From contig NWUY0300015377.1 of the NCBI GenBank assembly GCA_004151065.3, positions 15,923 to 37,550 on the forward strand: 21,628 nt of DNA, given 5' to 3'. Under the pieces are notes generated by a model, which had not been told where the DNA came from, ran no database searches, and worked only from the letters and a program-made list of their open reading frames with translations. Source of the DNA: Larix sibirica. Its lineage: Eukaryota; Streptophyta; Pinopsida; Pinales; Pinaceae. This document shows, piece after piece, positions 20,735-21,628 of this stretch (positions are counted from its first letter, which is position 1; every line of letters starts with the position of its first letter). The translations under genes were made by a program, and so were the position numbers.

Positions 20735-21127
20735 GGCCTGTACAAAATCAAAATTACGGAAGCTTGTCTTATCGGGATGCTCTGCCTTCCGACAAAAACG
20801 ATGGGAAATCATGCCAAATAAATGTATACCCAATGTGGCCCATGTACTGCTGCAGGTCGTCATCATGTTTAAAGTTGGATGAACTCCTCCACAAGAATAT
20901 GCCACATGGAACGACATTCGGAGGTTCGAAGCTTCAATTTCTACATCACACACAAAATTCGGAGTAGACATTAGGGAAGTTTCCACTGTAGGTCATTTAT
21001 TGCCTTGTTTTATCTGGGCGAAACTTCATTGTAGGTCATTGATTGTCTAATTGTTTTATCTCAGGGCTTTCCCAGCGTATTTTTCGCACAGACCAAGAGT
21101 TGGGTGGTCGAGAGTTGCCCCCCAATA
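20735..21127. promoter_or_regulatory. Divergent intergenic region between the GTD-binding gene and the CoA-ligase fragment
   Basis: This presumably holds the 5' UTR and promoter of the minus-strand gene and the distal promoter of the plus-strand fragment. Two imperfect direct copies start at 20988 and 21031 (GTAGGTCATT, then TTGTTTTATCT), 43 bases apart. GTTGGGTGGT at 21099-21108 reads ACCACCCAAC on the other strand, similar to MYB-bound AC elements; this is suggestive only. A TTTTGTACAG just upstream of the duplicated start (minus strand, about 20748-20739) could be a 5'-UTR intron acceptor. Confidence 0.4.
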
Positions 21128-21137
21128 TCTATATAAC
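21128..21137 (+). promoter_or_regulatory. TATA box of the acyl-activating-enzyme fragment
   Basis: TCTATATAAC lies about 200 bases upstream of the ATG at 21332, followed by a C/T-rich leader-like sequence. That is a good position for a plant TATA box with a moderately long 5' UTR, so the promoter seems to have outlived the gene. Confidence 0.55.
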
Positions 21138-21331
21138 TCTGCAGTCTCCAATCCACTCGAACAACAAAATCCAGAGCATCTGATTCATTCATTCACACGC
21201 TCTCTGTGTAATCCTTCGGCTTGCTTCGAGCAACTATAGGCTTATCCCTATTCCTTAGAAATCTTACTCGGGCCAAATTATTGAATCTCACAGAGATAAG
21301 TAATTAGTGTTTAAAGTCTCGAGTCTTGACA

Positions 21332-21565
21332 ATGGAGGATCTGGTAAAGTGCGGGGCGAATTACGTGGCTCTCTCACCATTGACCTTTCTCTAGAGAGCG
21401 GCGGTGGTGTATGCGAATTGGACATCCCTAATTTATGATCAAGGAGGTGTTCGCTTTACATGGGCCAAGACCTCCGAGCGTTGTAGATGTGTGGTGTCGT
21501 CTCTCGTCAATCATCTCCAAATTCGGAAAGGGGACGTCGTCTCAGTTTTGGCTCCCAATGTTCCG
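21332..21565 (+). pseudogene. 5' fragment of an acyl-activating enzyme (AMP-dependent CoA ligase) gene
   Basis: The ATG at 21332 opens MEDLVKCGANYVALSPLTFL, the N-terminus typical of plant peroxisomal/cytosolic acyl-activating enzymes of the AAE1 / benzoate- and cinnamate-CoA-ligase-like group. A TAG at 21392-21394 stops it at codon 21, where the family has a charged or polar residue. The frame stays open after it and remains homologous: YANWTSLIYDQGG, RFTWAKTSERC, then KGDVVSVLAPNVP ending at 21565. Beyond this the expected continuation is missing and the last 63 bases look unrelated. Full-length members are about 550 residues and carry the AMP-binding signature much later, so no catalytic part is present. 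A broken copy is most likely. A sequencing error at the TAG is possible, but the loss of homology at 21565 argues against an intact gene unless an intron or insertion starts there. Confidence 0.8.
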
Positions 21566-21628
21566 ACAGAAACCATTGGAAGATTAAGAAGTGTGAAGCA
21601 GTTTATAGAAAACTTAAAAATTGGTTGC
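21566..21628. other. Unidentified sequence after the breakpoint of the CoA-ligase fragment
   Basis: These 63 bases do not continue the enzyme and are AT-rich. They may be the edge of an inserted element or a rearrangement. They run off the window, so nothing more can be said. Confidence 0.4.

Noticed and set aside
20618-20986. 122-codon minus-strand ORF upstream of the GTD-binding start
   Set aside because: It runs out of frame through the duplicated start region, and its N-terminal part looks like non-coding leader or promoter. Only the ATG at 20710 is of interest, as an upstream start.

Overview
This is nuclear DNA from a seed plant. It has genes with short GT-AG introns, plant-specific protein families, decayed Ty1/copia and Ty3/gypsy retrotransposons, and a tRNA-derived SINE. 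Two genes and one gene fragment sit in about 21.6 kb, with old retroelement debris between them. That looks like a large repeat-rich genome, and a conifer is a reasonable guess, but the sequence alone does not prove it. Layout: (1) 288-2797, plus strand: a three-exon gene for a plant protein of unknown function, with a disordered N-terminal half, a coiled coil and one membrane segment near the C-terminus. (2) 2798-4230: 3' flank, then an AT-rich block almost without C on the plus strand. (3) 4240-5370: wrecked copia reverse transcriptase/RNase H on the minus strand, containing a 151-bp tandem duplication. (4) 5880-7720: wrecked Ty3/gypsy gag, reverse transcriptase and RNase H, also minus strand. 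(5) 7720-13425: mostly featureless AT-rich sequence with small repeats and one possible solo LTR. (6) 13426-14059: a SINE-containing segment present twice, identically, around a single N, which is probably an assembly artefact. (7) 14944-17720: four successive two-copy tandem duplications of different lengths in sequence I could not otherwise identify. (8) 19178-20673, minus strand: a GTD-binding-domain (zein-binding/DUF593, myosin-binding-like) gene with one large exon and a small last exon that may encode a membrane anchor. (9) 21332-21565, plus strand, divergent from the previous gene: the start of an acyl-activating enzyme (AMP-dependent CoA ligase) gene, broken by a stop at codon 21 and losing homology after about 78 codons. 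The two intact genes show no shared pathway beyond a similar architecture: both are predicted coiled-coil proteins with a hydrophobic segment near the C-terminus. I saw no CRISPR array, rRNA gene or functional tRNA gene. The most notable features are the density of two-copy tandem duplications, including one that duplicated the start codon of the GTD-binding gene out of frame, the strongly strand-asymmetric block at 3661-4200, and the probable false duplication at the N.
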